Part shown: one piece after another, positions 46,371-57,961 of the stretch
Layout: each line of letters starts with the position of its first letter
Numbering within the stretch: the first letter of the stretch is position 1
Source: Solenopsis invicta
Taxonomy: Eukaryota > Arthropoda > Insecta > Hymenoptera > Formicidae
Direction of reading: 5' to 3'
Assembly: GCF_016802725.1 (NCBI RefSeq)
Contig: NC_052671.1
Location: 24,434,728-24,498,727, forward strand
DNA: 64,000 bases
Position numbers and translations under genes: made by a program
Notes under the pieces: generated by a model
Database searches by the model: none
Told to the model about the DNA's origin: nothing
The model's input: only the letters and a program-made list of their open reading frames with translations

Positions 46371-47760
46371 CACCAACATTCCTTACGGGTGTGCCCCTTC
46401 TTCTTGCAATGATTGCAATATTTTTCAAAAGTATTTATGTGAGAGCAATTTTCCGGTCTCGGTAATGAGAAGCGGTTTGCATATCAGCTACTACGGCAGT
46501 CTTGTCCGTAGTGCCCGGTTTTCCCGCATTTTTTGCGTTGCGGTGTTCTAAACGAGGGGATCTGTTTTTGGAACTCCGATCTATTCCTTGGATAAAACTT
46601 TGAATTGCGATTGCTTGGGCCTTTAATTTTTTCCTCGGCCGTTGCGCTGGTTATCGCTTCAGCTAGCGTAGGATATCGCTGTGCGCGTACGAGGAGCTTG
46701 ATATCCTCGTGCAATCCGGTTTGATAATTATGGAGGGTCTGTTCTCTAATGCTTTCTAAAATGGCTCGTTGTTGTTCTTGAGTGTGCTCCTTGCCCTCTT
46801 CCATTGATTCGTATAGATCCATTGCCAATTTATCTACTCGGCGTCCGAACTCTTGCGCGCTTTCTCCACTTTTTTGTTTTAGTGAATTAAATTCGATTTG
46901 TAAATGCGCTGTGCTTTGTTTGCTTAAATATTTTCTAGCTCTCTTTTTAATTGTTCGTAACTTCTTATATCCCGTGTTTGGAAATCCGTCATCGCCTTTC
47001 CTTTAAATTTCGTGCAGATCATGGCCTCAAGCAGTGAGTGCTCTACTGCTGGGTGAATATTTTTCATGGCATATGAGCTAGCGTTTATAAATTCTTTTAC
47101 GCGATCTCGGGAAGTTCCGTCTATATCTGGGATCATGTTTCGAGCGTCTTTTAACGTTAAAAAATTAACCGTTGATCCCTTCTGATTTCTGATATCGTAC
47201 ACGGATCGGCCATAAGAAAGTTCACGGACGTGATTATGGAAACTCCTTGTTTCTTGGTTCGTGTCCCTAGGTGAGGTACCGCGGGCTTCGGGTATGGTTC
47301 CCGTGAAAGATACCGGAAGTTCCCTTATTTCGCGCAATAGTTCATGCGTTAGGAAATTTTCTGTTATTTGCAAATCGTAAGTTGTTCTTGGCGTTACTTC
47401 GGGCTCGGCGTATTGTTGAGTTGTATCATTTTCTGCTACATTGGCAGTTAATTTCCTCGACGTTCCGACGGGAGAGCGTGCCGTTGTGGCGTCGGTCTGT
47501 TGTGTCGAGGTACCGGCTTGTCCGTCCATATTTAGTAAACTAAAATCGTGTAATTTTACAGGGAATTCTCTAGTTGTTATAACGAAGTCTGTGTCGTCTG
47601 TCTCGCTTGCCGTTTCGTTTAACACCCTATTAATTGCGTCGCGAATATCTTCTAACGCGGTTGCCGCGATTTCTATTGAGGACGATGATGAGTCTGACCT
47701 AACGTCGTTTGTTTTTTCGTCGTTACGTGTCCCTTCAGGAGCGCGTTTCCTTCTGGGCAT
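46371..47760 (-). pseudogene. G1 gag with two zinc knuckles
   Basis: From MPRRKRAPEGTRNDEKTND at 47760, a 278-codon frame ends early at 46924. A small deletion relative to G2 removes the Asn-Glu-Tyr-Leu step there. The protein resumes to 46484 with a capsid-like region and the zinc knuckle CGKTGHYGQDC. A second knuckle, CNHCKKKGHTRKEC, follows at about 46425-46380 in another frame. Gag would form the particle and bind genomic RNA. The N-terminus is basic then acidic/Ser-rich. Confidence 0.88.
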
Positions 47761-48049
47761 TTACAAAAGAGTTTTCTAACTTACAATAAAATCACCGTGG
47801 TCGCTCGCATGTTGTCGAGTCGCGCTGATTATCTGCTTCTCCTCAGCTGGCTCGGCTTACGTTACGCTTGTTGAGATAGGTCGGCGATCTTGATGCATCG
47901 TTCTTTTTGACGTTTTCTGTGACTCTGGGTCCTGTGCTTCCCGTTGTGGTCTCGCAAGTGTTGTCTCCGTTGTTGGGCGTGCTGCTTCCCGGCGCTTCCG
48001 CTCGATTGTCGTCGTGACGACTTGCGGATGTACCGTCTTCTTGAGCGTG

Positions 48050-48067
48050 ATCCCACCGCTGCCACCA
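48050..48067 (-). other. G1 primer-binding site, tRNA-Leu type
   Basis: Seven nt inside the 5' LTR the - strand reads TGGTGGCAGCGGTGGGAT. This is complementary to the 3' end (..ATCCCACCGCTGCCA plus CCA) of animal tRNA-Leu(AAG/UAG). The position and the TGG start are as expected for minus-strand priming. tRNA identity is from memory of tRNA-Leu 3' ends. Confidence 0.8.
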
Positions 48068-48074
48068 AATTTAA

Positions 48075-48693
48075 TGTTGTGCCCCGGTGATGGCTCCGGG
48101 GACGTCGGTAGGTATATTGGGATCTTTCGGCGCCTTAGGATTTAGGACTCGTAGGAAGGGTCGCTCGGTGGTTGAAGATAAAACACTTGCTTGTTCCAAC
48201 GTTAAAATAATGTATTTTCTTCGGTATTGCCCTCGTTACACTTGTAGTATGTTTATATATGTCACTCGTTTGCTTGTTCTTCCCGGACGGCCCGGTATAT
48301 ATAGGTCGGCTGTTATCTCCGGTTTGTGTTACAAGCTCGACGTGTAAGTCACGCACGGCGAGTAACACACCGGACAGCTGTTTGTCAAACTCTTCCGTCG
48401 CTTTCCGATTTTGTCGCGATATTTATACGGGAATTCGTCGTTTGGTTCGGCCAATCGTGTTCCTTGCGGCATGCAGCTCCCACGCTTAGCCGAAATCCAA
48501 ATACCGGAAAGCGACTCAGCATTAGCTGGCGCAGCGCGATGGTGTTGCGGGGCGGAAGCCCGACAGACCATCAGCGTCTTTCGATATTCCTAGCGTATGC
48601 GGAATTCGAGTCCGCTACGCGTATGCATAGCAATAGGAATCTTAATTTCCTGTTGCTATGCGTGTAATTATCGTAGTTGTACAGGGTACAACA
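48075..48693 (-). repeat. G1 5' LTR
   Basis: 619 bp, partner of 36773-37392 and nearly identical to it. A TTTAC duplication follows at 48694-48698. Confidence 0.93.
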
Positions 48694-49237
48694 TTTACAT
48701 ATAAAAATATAAAATTTTATGTGGACCAATGTTCCACACACACGTCACGTATGAAAAGAATGACAGCGAGTATTCGTCTCGAGCTTACAACAAGCAAGTT
48801 CTAAAAGCTTACGAAAGTATGAGGGTGGGGTGTCCGCCGCGGTAGCACCTAGATATAACGCCTGTGGCCGCACTTGACTCACGAGAAAATCTCCCGCGGC
48901 GTGGCCGCCTAGCGGTGACGCCAGCACTCACTTGTTAAATCTATTTCAATCTGATCTGATAGCCAAGTAAATAATTGATTTACTCCTGTTTATTTATTAC
49001 ATTACACACGCTCGCGCAAACACACAATTACATACGCACACGCGCGCCCACACACACAAATCATTTTCGACATTTTATTTGGCTACAAAACAATAATTAA
49101 TATATTTAATGTTTTTAACAAATATACGACAAAAGCACAGCATCATTATCCTTTTTTATTATCGTCACATTGCTCTTATGTTGTTAAAAATGATTGATAA
49201 AGCAAAATGTTTTCCACGAATAGAAGTCATTTTGTTG
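48694..49237. other. Spacer between G1 and the hAT element, no gene recognised
   Basis: It begins with AT-rich flank, then a moderately GC-rich 200 bp (48735-48935), then a CA/CG-rich simple-repeat stretch (49005-49060, ACACACGC-like). No coding feature supported. Confidence 0.5.
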
Positions 49238-49252
49238 CAGGGTTTGCCAAGA

Positions 49253-49299
49253 TGGGTCCAACCCATTAAAACCCACCGGGTTTTAATGGGTTGGACCCA
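49253..49299. repeat. Subterminal 47-bp perfect hairpin of the hAT element
   Basis: Arms of 22 bp (beginning TGGGTCCAACCCATTAAAAC) with a 3-nt ACC loop, 15 bp from the element tip. It may be a transposase-binding or structural site. Confidence 0.75.
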
Positions 49300-49448
49300 C
49301 CTAAAAAAACTCATTTAAACCCATTTAAAAAACCCATTATAAAACCTACTAAAAAAATTCAATAAAAATTTAATAATAATATAAATAAAATATTTAATAT
49401 AAATTTTTATAAATATAATTTAATATTATAAATAAAATAAATAATGTA

Positions 49449-50763
49449 CCCTATGATCAGAAAGTACCGGGAATTTTTAAATAAAACAAAATAGAGTTAA
49501 ATTTCAGGCAAATTTATTTTATCTCCTTCAAAATATGATCCATCTGAAGCAACACACATGTGCCAACGCTTGACCCAGTCCTCCATGCATCCCTGGTAGG
49601 TCGACGAAGGGATGGCCTTTAGTTCCCTCGTCGCATTCTCTTTGATCTCCTCGATCGACTGAAATCTCTTTCCACGAAATGGCAACTTCAACTTGGGGAA
49701 CAAAAAAAAGTCGCACGGGGCCATATCAGGTGAATACGGTGCTTGCTTGATGGTATTTACTTGATGTTTGGTCAAATAATTCAGTACAATTCGGGCTCGG
49801 TGCGATGGTGCGTTATCATCATGCAAAATCCAAGAATTGTCGGCCCACATTTCCGGCCGTTTGCGACGTACAGCATCTCTCAAACGCTTCAAAACGGATA
49901 AATAATATTCTTTGTTGACTGTTTGGCCCGGTGGAAGGTACTCATAGTGCACAACGCCTTGGCAATCGAAGTAAACAGTCAACATCACCTTCACTTTTGA
50001 GCCGCTTTGACGCGGTTTTTTCGGTTTCGGCTCGTCTTCGAAGCGCCACTCGGACGATTGTTGCTTTGTTTCCATGTCAAATTCATAGACCCATGTCTCG
50101 TCGCCCGTAATTATCCGTTTCATGAAGGTTGGATCACTTTGGGCTTCAGAAATCATCTCTTCAGCAACTGTCTTTCGGTGGTGTTTTTGCAAGAAATTCA
50201 GATCCTTCGGAACGAGCCTGGCTACCACGCGTCTCATACCCAAAACATCAACCACAATATGCTGTGCCGTTCCATATGCAATGCCAAGTTCACTAGACAT
50301 CTCTCTTAAGCTGGTATGACGATTTTCAAGCACCATTTCTTTCACTTTCTTCACGTTTTCATCGGTGTTCGACGTCGATGGACGTCCGGAACGAGGGAAA
50401 TCTTCCACCACGTACGACCACTTTTAAAGTCTTTATACCATTCGTATGCTCTTGTTTTTGATAGAGCAGATTCGCAAAATGCTTTTTGCAACATTTTCAG
50501 TGCATCGGCACACGAAATTTCGTTCGCAACACAAAATTTCAAACAAACTCTTTGTTCAACAAAATTATTCATGGTAAAATGCGGCAAAATAAGAAAAGTT
50601 GACTGATGTAAACAAACGCCAGGCAGACACTCATGATCGGATGGCACTAAAACCTGACAGATGTGCGTCATAAGGTCGTACCAACATAAGAAAAAAAAAT
50701 AAACCGGTTCCCGCATGCGCGGTACTTTTAAATAAAAAATTCCCGGTACTTTCTGATCATAGG
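49449..50763 (-). mobile_element. mariner element 2, full length, inside the hAT
   Basis: 1315 bp with terminal inverted repeats CCCTATGATCAGAAAGTACC and TA duplications (49447-49448, 50764-50765). It is a different family from mariners 1 and 3. The single transposase gene on - spans nearly the whole element. Confidence 0.95.
49497..50572 (-). pseudogene. mariner transposase (D,D34D type), one frameshift
   Basis: The N-terminus begins at 50572 (MNNFVEQRVCLKFCVANE) with the first helix-turn-helix. At about 50412 one base is missing, after which the 304-codon main frame continues through GRPSTSNTDE and the second helix-turn-helix (EMSSELGIAYGTAQHIV). The three catalytic Asp are present: TGDETWVYEFD, HDDNAPSHRA and YSPDMAPCDFFLFPKLK. 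The C-terminus WHMCVASDGSYFEGDKI is complete. Apart from the indel this is a well-preserved cut-and-paste transposase. Confidence 0.92.
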
Positions 50764-51340
50764 GTATAGTAGAATTGATATAGAAAAAGAACACAATAAA
50801 ACTTAATTTAAATTGACATATTTTGTATTTTAATCCCAATTAATACTTCGTTAGATCATAAAAACTGTTAACTTTTACAAGTTTTATGGCTTTTCCTATA
50901 CAAGTATTTCGTAGTTTCGACCAGACAAACCCAAAAGTTCAGAGAAATCGTTTAATAGTTGTTGAAGACACAGGTCAAGACAGCAAATTTGAAAAAAACA
51001 TCGCAGAATCGGCATTTGAATTGCGCGGGTAGTGAGGTGAGGGAAAAACTTTAATCTGAAAATCGACCGAAACATGTCGAATTCTGTTTTCGAACACAGC
51101 CCAACAATTGCGCTTCGTGGATTCGCGATCGGTGCTAAACAAATGAATCAAACGAATGAAGAACGTTTTTTGTTTGTTAGCCCGAGATGCTGAAGAGCTC
51201 AGATCTCAGTTTCAGTCCAGTAATACTACAGTGAACACTGCCACGGGTACTTAAAAAGTGTAAACGATTTATAAACTGTACTTAGCCGCATCTTTCAATA
51301 TAAAGAGTTTTCACTTTTTGTTAAAATTCTACATACCAAT

Positions 51341-53616
51341 ATGTCAACAGGACGTGGTAGAAAAAGTGCCACTGAATGGACTAAAGTTTTAAAAATAGAT
51401 GGCGATTCGAAATGTAAGTGTGAATATTGCAATGAGCAAATTAGTTGCAAAATTGAAAGAATTCGAGCTCATTTACAAAAATGTAAAGCTCGAAATTGCC
51501 AAGAAAATAATGCATCATGAAGTCTCGGTATTATTTGAAAAATCCCAAACAAAAATGACATCTCTGGAAACAGGTAAAATTGTTTAGAAATTATCATTGC
51601 TATAATTAATTTATCTGATTCTTGCAGCTGTTTGAAAAATGTTCTTTCTTGTCCAATAATAATATGCAATATGAGACTTTCAACTTTTAATTCAAAACTC
51701 TTAGTATAAACTCGAAATTTTATTCTCAAATTTTTCTTTAACTAGCTAAATAAATTTTAAAAGTTATGTAAAAACAAGATTTTTAAGTAAAAGTATATTG
51801 TAGTAAACATATTGTAGTAATATTTTAATTTAATTAATTAAAATATACTTATTTTAAATAAATTTCAAATTTATTGTAGTTAACTAGTTAACTTTATTAA
51901 TAACATTTTATGTTAATTAAATGCATTATTTTTATTATTTACAAATTTTAGCCTTAGGTTTGGTGCTATATAATACCTTAATCTATAATTATAAAACATA
52001 TACCATTAAATTGTAAAATCAAATAGTTGCAATTATCATTTATTTCAGTAATAAACAAAAAACATAATAACAAATATTTCATATTCATTTATTTAGAGGA
52101 AAGACAAAAGCAAACAGATATGCGTGATTCACCTCAAATTAAAAAAAAAAAAATTCAGAACGCAATTACGGATTTTGTTATTAAAACTACAAGCCTTCAA
52201 CAAATGCAAATCGATCAGAGTATTGCAGAATTCTTTTACGCAGCAAATCTTCCATTTAATGCTGCACAACTAAAAAGTTTTGAAACAATGATTCAAAATT
52301 TATGACCAGGATATAAACCTCCTTCATCAAAAATGATCGGAGGACAGCTTTTGGATGCCACATATGAAAAAACCGAAATCAATCTTAAAGAAAAGTTGTA
52401 ATCAAAAAGCGTAATACTTACGATAGATGGTTGGTCGAATGTTCGAAATAATCCCATCCAGTCAATAAGTTTACACATGGGTAATGAAAGTTTTCTTTTT
52501 AATGCTTACGATTCTGGATCAGAGAAGAAAACTGCAAAAAAATGTGCTGAGGTTGTGGAAGCTGCTATAAAAGAATGTGAAGAAAAGTACGACACAAAAA
52601 TTTTTGCCGTAGTTACGGATAATGAAAATAAAATGTCCAAAATGTGGCCAATTTTAAAAGAAAAACAACCAAAGTTGATTGCGTATGGATGCTCGGCACA
52701 TTTCTTAAATTTGGTAGAAAAAGATGTAACGCCTCAGACCATATTGCAGAGGATTATTAAAATTCAAAAGTATTTTCGTAATGTACACCAAGCACATGGA
52801 TGGCTCAAGGAAAAAAATGGCCTTATGCCACAAATCCCTAACGAAACCAGATGGAATTCGCATCCAGAATGCGTCAGAACCTTTGTAACAAATTACCACA
52901 AATATAGAGAAATTGCTTTGGAGCATGAAAATAAGTTGGACAATTCGATTGCAAATATTTTAAATAATATAGGAATTTACAACGAATCGGTATATTTAGA
53001 AAAACAACTATCGACAGTCGCATCAGCATTAAACATTCTGCAACGTGAGTCAACATACATATCGGAGGCAGTCAAAGTATGGTCTAATTTACTAGATGAA
53101 GAAGTTTTACAATCATATAAAATTTTTTTTCAAAAACGATTCAATCAAGCGATCATACCGGTTCATTTACTAGCGCATATGATGAATCCGAAATTTAACG
53201 GGCAATATCTGAGTGCCGAACAAGAAGATATCGCCGAGGAATGGATATCTAATAATTATCCTGAATATCTCCCAGGCGTAATGGCATTTAAAATTAAAGA
53301 TAATGAATTTTTTCCGAAGATGCTGTTACAAGAAAATATTATTAACGAATTTTCATCTTCGAAATGGTGGAGAATCATGGAAAAAAAAACCAAGAAATGT
53401 AATAAGCTACCAAAAGGATTCTGCGTTTTTTTTGCAAATTTGTTATCATGTCGTGCGTCTTCAGCATCTATTGAGCGATATTTTTCAACGTTTGGACTTG
53501 TGTGGTCAAAACTACGAAATCGACTTGGTGTAGAAAAAGCTACCAAACTTGTAGAAGTTTATCGTTTTTTGCGCTCAAGTGATAACGTGAATATTAATTC
53601 AGTTGATTGGGAATAA
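51341..53616 (+). pseudogene. hAT transposase (BED finger, DDE, hATC), with nonsense codons
   Basis: Exon 1 from 51341 (MSTGRGRKSATEWTKVLKID) encodes a BED zinc finger, CKCEYCNEQISCKIERIRAH plus a closing Cys. Its frame slips before the likely donor at about 51573. Exon 2 starts near 52097 after TTTAG and is open to 53616 except for TGA at 52303 and TAA at 52399; CGA and CAA are the likely ancestral codons. Catalytic landmarks are ILTIDGWSN and AVVTDNENKM. The C-terminal dimerisation domain is SSASIERYFSTFGLVWSKLR. The protein would excise and integrate the element as a dimer; this copy cannot make full-length protein. Confidence 0.88.
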
Positions 53617-54248
53617 AATTCAAATATATCAATTTAAATTAAGTTTTATTATGTGTTTTATTCCTTTTCTTTAGTAATTTTACTACATATTACTTATTTT
53701 ATTTATAATATTAAAATATATTTATAATAATTTATATTAAATATACTGTAACAAATATTTTTAGACTTTTTACATGTTAAAGTCTTTTTTATCTCTTTTT
53801 TATTGGAATTACAAAAATTGTTTAATTTAATTAATTTTTGCTTAATTTTATTTTTTTTAAATATTAATTATTAAAAACTCTGTTTATAGCAAATTTATTT
53901 AAAAAATTATTATAAGGAAGAATTTTTTAAAGCCTCATACACACGATAAAAGCATTTTTAATAAAATAAATAAATTCAATAATTAAATGAATAAATAACT
54001 AAATTATTTAAATTGATAAATTAATAAATTAAATAGATTAACTTAAATATATTTCATATTAGAATTGAATCTCATCATATCAATTGAATAGCAACTTTTG
54101 TGAATTATTAGTGGATTATAGGAATTAAAAACGCATAAAATCCAAAAAACCCAATAAAACCCGAAAAAACCCAATAAAATCCAAAAAACCCTAAAAAACC
54201 CTACTGGGCTGGGTTTTTTCTTAAAAACCCGGGTTTTTTCAAACCCTG

Positions 54249-56079
54249 AAATAGACGGCAGCGGCATAGGCTCGCTCCGAAGCATCGGAAAAGCCATGAA
54301 GCTCGAGGGTAACCGTGTCTGAGCCGCGCTGGACCAAACGAGGCAAGCGCACGTCCTCCAATTGTTGCAGAGACGCTCGGAAGGTCTGCCACAACTGTGT
54401 CAGCTCCGTGGGCAGAGGATCATCCCAGCCACATCCGGTCGGCCATAAATCCTGAAGAAAAATCTTTGCAAACACGAGGACCGGTGCCGCCAAGAGGGTC
54501 AAAGAGCTTAGCCACTTCCAAAAGTGCTCCTTGCTTGGTCATGGCCAATGGTACCTCAGAGCGTGAGTCCCCAAGCGGGGACACTCTCAAAGCGAGAGTA
54601 TCACTCTGAGGGTTCCAGATGACGCCCAGGACGCCCACCGCCTCCTCAGTAGAAAACAATCTCTCCTCTTGATCCGAGCAAGGGCATAGATCCCTCCAAT
54701 TGGAGGCCCACTTGCTCAAGGCGACCCCCCCTGCGCGCAAGAGCGCACTCAGTTGCTCCTGGACGTCCCTGGCCTCATCGGGAGAATCACCACCTGCAAG
54801 AACGTCATCCACATAAGAGTGGCGACCGAGTGCTTCCAATCCCCTCGGAAACCGGGATAATTTGTCTTGAGCCAGCTGCCGTAATGTCCGCAAGGCCAAG
54901 AACGGCGCCGAAGCCGTCCCATAGATGATGGTAGTAAGACGGTAATCGCGGACTTCCTCAGACGGATCCGCCCGCCATAAGATACGCTGGAGGTCAGCGT
55001 CATCTGGGTGAATTCGGATCTGCCCAAACATCTTAACGATGTCGGCCATGAATCCAACGCGGAAAAGCCGTCATCTCGTCAAGACGGTCCACAGATCCGA
55101 CTGAAGACGTGGCCCTGGCAGGAGTGCGTCGTTTAACGAATAGTCCGACGTAGTGCCAAACGACCGTTAAAAACGACTCGAATCTTATTTGAAGAATTTC
55201 CCGCCTTGAATACCGCATGGTGCGAAATAATACGACTACCGTGCGGTGAGAGCTTTAGGACTTACCAAGTCCATGTGGCCAAGCGCTAGATATTTGACCA
55301 TAAAGTCGGCGTAGTGTTTACCGAGCTTCGTTTTCGTACCTAGTCTGCGCTCGGAATTCAAGAGTATGGTCATCGCGGCTCGACGCGAATCACCGAGTTT
55401 GACCCCTCCTTCTCTTCTCCTTGGTAGGCGGACGATGTAGCGTCCGTCTGGATCCCTAGAATGCGTCTCGCAAAATTGCTGCTCCGCCCAAATCTCGTCA
55501 GGAGTCGGAGGCGACTGAGAGCTGACCTCCTCTAACTCCCACAGGCGCTGAACCGCGCAAGACAGATACTCGTTTGCGCAAAGTTAACCGAAATGCGATG
55601 TGAAGCCGTCATCCTTCGATCCACCGGAGCCAGTCCGGACAGTACTCAACCAAACGCAGTGAGCTGCGCAGAGGGAGAGCCCGGTGGTCCGTGACGCAAG
55701 GCCGGTTTTATCACCAGATCATAAACATCCGAGCACGGCATCGACCGGAGCCGGGACGTTGTAGGTTGGATCCAGCCCGCTGAGATGAGGCCAAGACATC
55801 GTTCTCAAGCGCTCCGGCGGCAATAAGCTTGTCAAGCTTCGAAGCATCAAAGCTTTGGTTGGGAGGCGTAAGCTCGGCTTATTAGGAGTTCCTCACAGTG
55901 AGCCTGCAGGAAGAAGAAACCATGCCCATTCGAGTCTCTTGGAGACCCAGAATCGTCACGTTCACTCGCTGTCGCCTAGCGTGCAACTGCTGCGCAACCC
56001 ACTCCGTCACGAAGGTTGACTGTGCACCCGAGTCCAGGAGTGCTCGGACCTTGATCGCGTGCCCCGAATCGCTGAGCAA
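54249..56079 (-). pseudogene. BEL/Pao pol: protease and reverse transcriptase
   Basis: A protease-like segment at 56079-55882 has ALLDSGAQSTFVTEWVAQQL (DSGA active site). The 55880-55260 stretch is heavily broken. RT resumes near 55250 (SHHAVFKAGNSSNKIRVVF) and 55049 (MADIVKMFGQIRIHPDDADL, then WRADP). The catalytic YVDD lies in LGRHSYVDDVLAGGDS near 54800, followed by the typical Pao tail (VLGVIWNPQSDTL, LFDPLGG) and the RNase H start LELHGFSDASERAYAAAVYF. Frame breaks occur near 55045 and 54480. The motifs are diagnostic of the Pao clade. Confidence 0.85.
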
Positions 56080-56471
56080 GGTGACATGTAAGGGACAGGG
56101 ACAGCGAGCAAGAGAAGTACAGCGAGCGCGTAATCAGCGCGAGTAAGACGCGCGAGTATGCCACTAGCGGTGAGCACGAGAGAGCGAGAGAGAAAGAGAT
56201 AGACAAGGCGCGTGATCGACGCGAGTAAGGCGCGTGATAATCACTGGTCACTGGTGCGACAAGATCGCACTTACTGTTTAATGTCCACTGCAGTAAGCCT
56301 CCAGCAGGCAAACTCTGTCCACTGCACTCACAAGTGTATTAAAAAAGTCACACTGTAAAGCGCGATGCGACAAAAATCGCCACAGCTCCGACGAGAGCGG
56401 CCACGCGGTTTGTACAATGATTGCGAATCACTGGCAAACTCGTGTTGCTCCGTAATTTGAAGGATTGGAAT

Positions 56472-56511
56472 GATCCATAGGTCGCTGGTTCACATCCGGC
56501 TTGAAGGACCA
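56472..56511 (+). other. tRNA-Tyr 3'-half-like segment at the Pao primer-binding position
   Basis: On + this reads like the 3' half of tRNA-Tyr ending GGCTTGAAGGACCA, preceded by TAGGTCGCTGGTTC. Similarity covers about 40 nt instead of the usual 18-nt primer site. It lies 2 nt inside the LTR, and on the - strand it starts TGGTCCTTCAAGCCGGA, so it is in the correct place and orientation for a primer-binding site. It is not a tRNA gene because the 5' half is absent. tRNA-Tyr identity is from memory. Confidence 0.7.
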
Positions 56512-56513
56512 AA

Positions 56514-56780
56514 TGTTCGTATCGTAAGCTCGGTTGCCTTAATTTTAAGGAACTTAGAGCCTTTTCACGGTGTCAGTGGTCGGAGTAGGCGAAAAGAAAA
56601 GCTCTCGGTTTGGAAGTCACAGTTCCTTTTTAATGCGCACTCGATTCTCTCGCGAAACAAAAGGCGGGCAGGCGTGCGCTTCCCAAGCCGGCAAGCCGCG
56701 CGCTTTCCTTATCCCGCCGGCCGAATCCCCGCTCCAGCTCCTCGATCCACCGGGCAACGGAAACTCGGCCGGCAGGTACA
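56514..56780 (-). repeat. BEL/Pao 5' LTR (single)
   Basis: 267 bp from TGTTCG to ..GGTACA, moderately GC-rich, ending next to AT-rich flank. The outer boundary is inferred from the TG..CA rule and the composition change. No second copy is in the window to confirm it. Confidence 0.55.
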
Positions 56781-57529
56781 GCCATCTAGTCTAGATTTAA
56801 AGTGTAGGCAATAAGAATGCAAACATAAATTCTATAAATATCTAATAAATGAAAAAACATCAAGAATAAAAAAAAATATATATATACACATAAAAAATAA
56901 GTATAAAAGAATATAAAAGTTGTTATAATATTTTATTATCTTTTCTAAAATTGTTATTTTTTGTACAAGCCGAATATTAATACACATAAAATTTATGTAA
57001 AATAAAAACTTACTGCTGTTACGTATCCATAAATAATATCTATTATCAGTCTGGGATGGGAATCTATATAAACATTCTCCATTTCGTTTTCATACAGTTT
57101 TTATATGCACAATTTTCAAAGTAACCATACAGCACAGAAAATTGCAGCAACATTGCAGCAATGTTGCAGATTACAATGTAATATTACGGAGACATTGCAG
57201 AAACATAAATTAACAATATGCCTGCAACGTCTCATGGCATATGCCAGTAATATTCCGGAAACATTGCAATATTATAATTTTTTAATATTTATATCAATAG
57301 ACAAATAGGTCCATATATGAAGAAACCTCGATCTACAGCCCAATGAACAAACAATATTTTTTAATTGTATTTTTAATAAAAACTTTTTTATGTTTAATTT
57401 AATTATTGTATTACATTGATATATATTTTCTAATTACATTCTTATTTAAACAAATAACAGAAAAATTATTCCAAATGCTATTCTGTATTTGCGAAATTAG
57501 TAAAAAAAACTATAATTTTATATTTGTTT
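56781..57529. other. AT-rich spacer, no gene recognised
   Basis: Poly-A/T and TA-rich DNA between the Pao LTR and G2. A GCAACATTGCAGCAATGTTGC palindromic repeat sits near 57147-57167, with further ACATTGCAG repeats through 57280. No supported gene. Confidence 0.5.
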
Positions 57530-57961
57530 TGTTGTACCCTGTACAACTACAATAATTACACGCATAGCAATAGGAAATTAAGATTCCTATTGCTATGCAT
57601 ACGCGTAGCGGACTCGAATGCCGCATACGCTAGAAATATCGAAACACGCTGATGGTCTATCGGGCTGCCGGCCCGCAACACCATCGCGCTGCGCCAGCTA
57701 ATGCTGAGTCGCTTTACGGTATTCGGATTTTGGCTAAGCGTGCTGCATGCCGCAAGGAACACGATTGGCCGAACCAAACGACGAATTTTCGTATAAATAT
57801 AGCGACAAAATCGGAAAGCGACGGAAAAGTTTGACAAACAGCTGTCCGGTATGTTACTCGCCGTGCGTGACTTACACGTCGAGCTTGTAACACAACCCGG
57901 AGATAACAGCCGACCTATATATACCGGGCCGTCCGAGAAAAGCAAGCAATCAAGCGACATA

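Larger units (their letters stand above)
36773..48693 (-). mobile_element. Gypsy-superfamily LTR retroelement G1 with env-like gene
   Basis: LTRs of 620 and 619 bp (36773-37392, 48075-48693) begin TGTTG and end CAACA. They are flanked by TTTAC duplications (36768-36772, 48694-48698). Order on the - strand: LTR, tRNA-Leu primer site, gag, protease-RT-RNase H-integrase, a palindromic acidic ORF, env-like gene, purine tract, LTR. A solo LTR of another family sits between integrase and the acidic ORF. The env-like gene places it near insect errantivirus-type elements. Multiple frame breaks and altered catalytic residues make it defective. A second copy is G2 at 57530. Confidence 0.93.
49238..54248 (+). 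mobile_element. hAT transposon, defective, with mariner inserted
   Basis: The left end is CAGGGTTTGCC and the right end is ..TTCAAACCCTG, giving the short CAGGGTTTG inverted repeats typical of hAT. Both subterminal regions are rich in CCCATT/AACCC motifs. Without the mariner (49449-50763) it is about 3.7 kb. It carries a BED-finger exon and a transposase exon on +. The expected 8-bp duplication is absent: the left flank is TTTTGTTG and the right flank is AAATAGAC, the latter inside a Pao reading frame. One side was therefore lost or rearranged. Confidence 0.82.
54249..56780 (-). mobile_element. BEL/Pao LTR retrotransposon, truncated
   Basis: On the - strand: one LTR (56514-56780), a primer-site-like region, then protease and RT/RNase H pieces. 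The element ends abruptly at 54248, where the hAT tip interrupts ..SERAYAAAVYF. Between LTR and protease there are fewer than 450 bp, too little for gag, so gag is deleted. The 3' half (integrase, second LTR) is absent from the window. Confidence 0.85.

Noticed and set aside
49005..49060. CA-rich direct repeats as a possible CRISPR-like or satellite array
   Set aside because: Simple imperfect dinucleotide-type repeats without unit structure or spacers.
56472..56511. Possible tRNA-Tyr gene
   Set aside because: Only the 3' half with CCA is present. Genomic tRNA genes in eukaryotes lack encoded CCA, and the location is a retroelement primer site.
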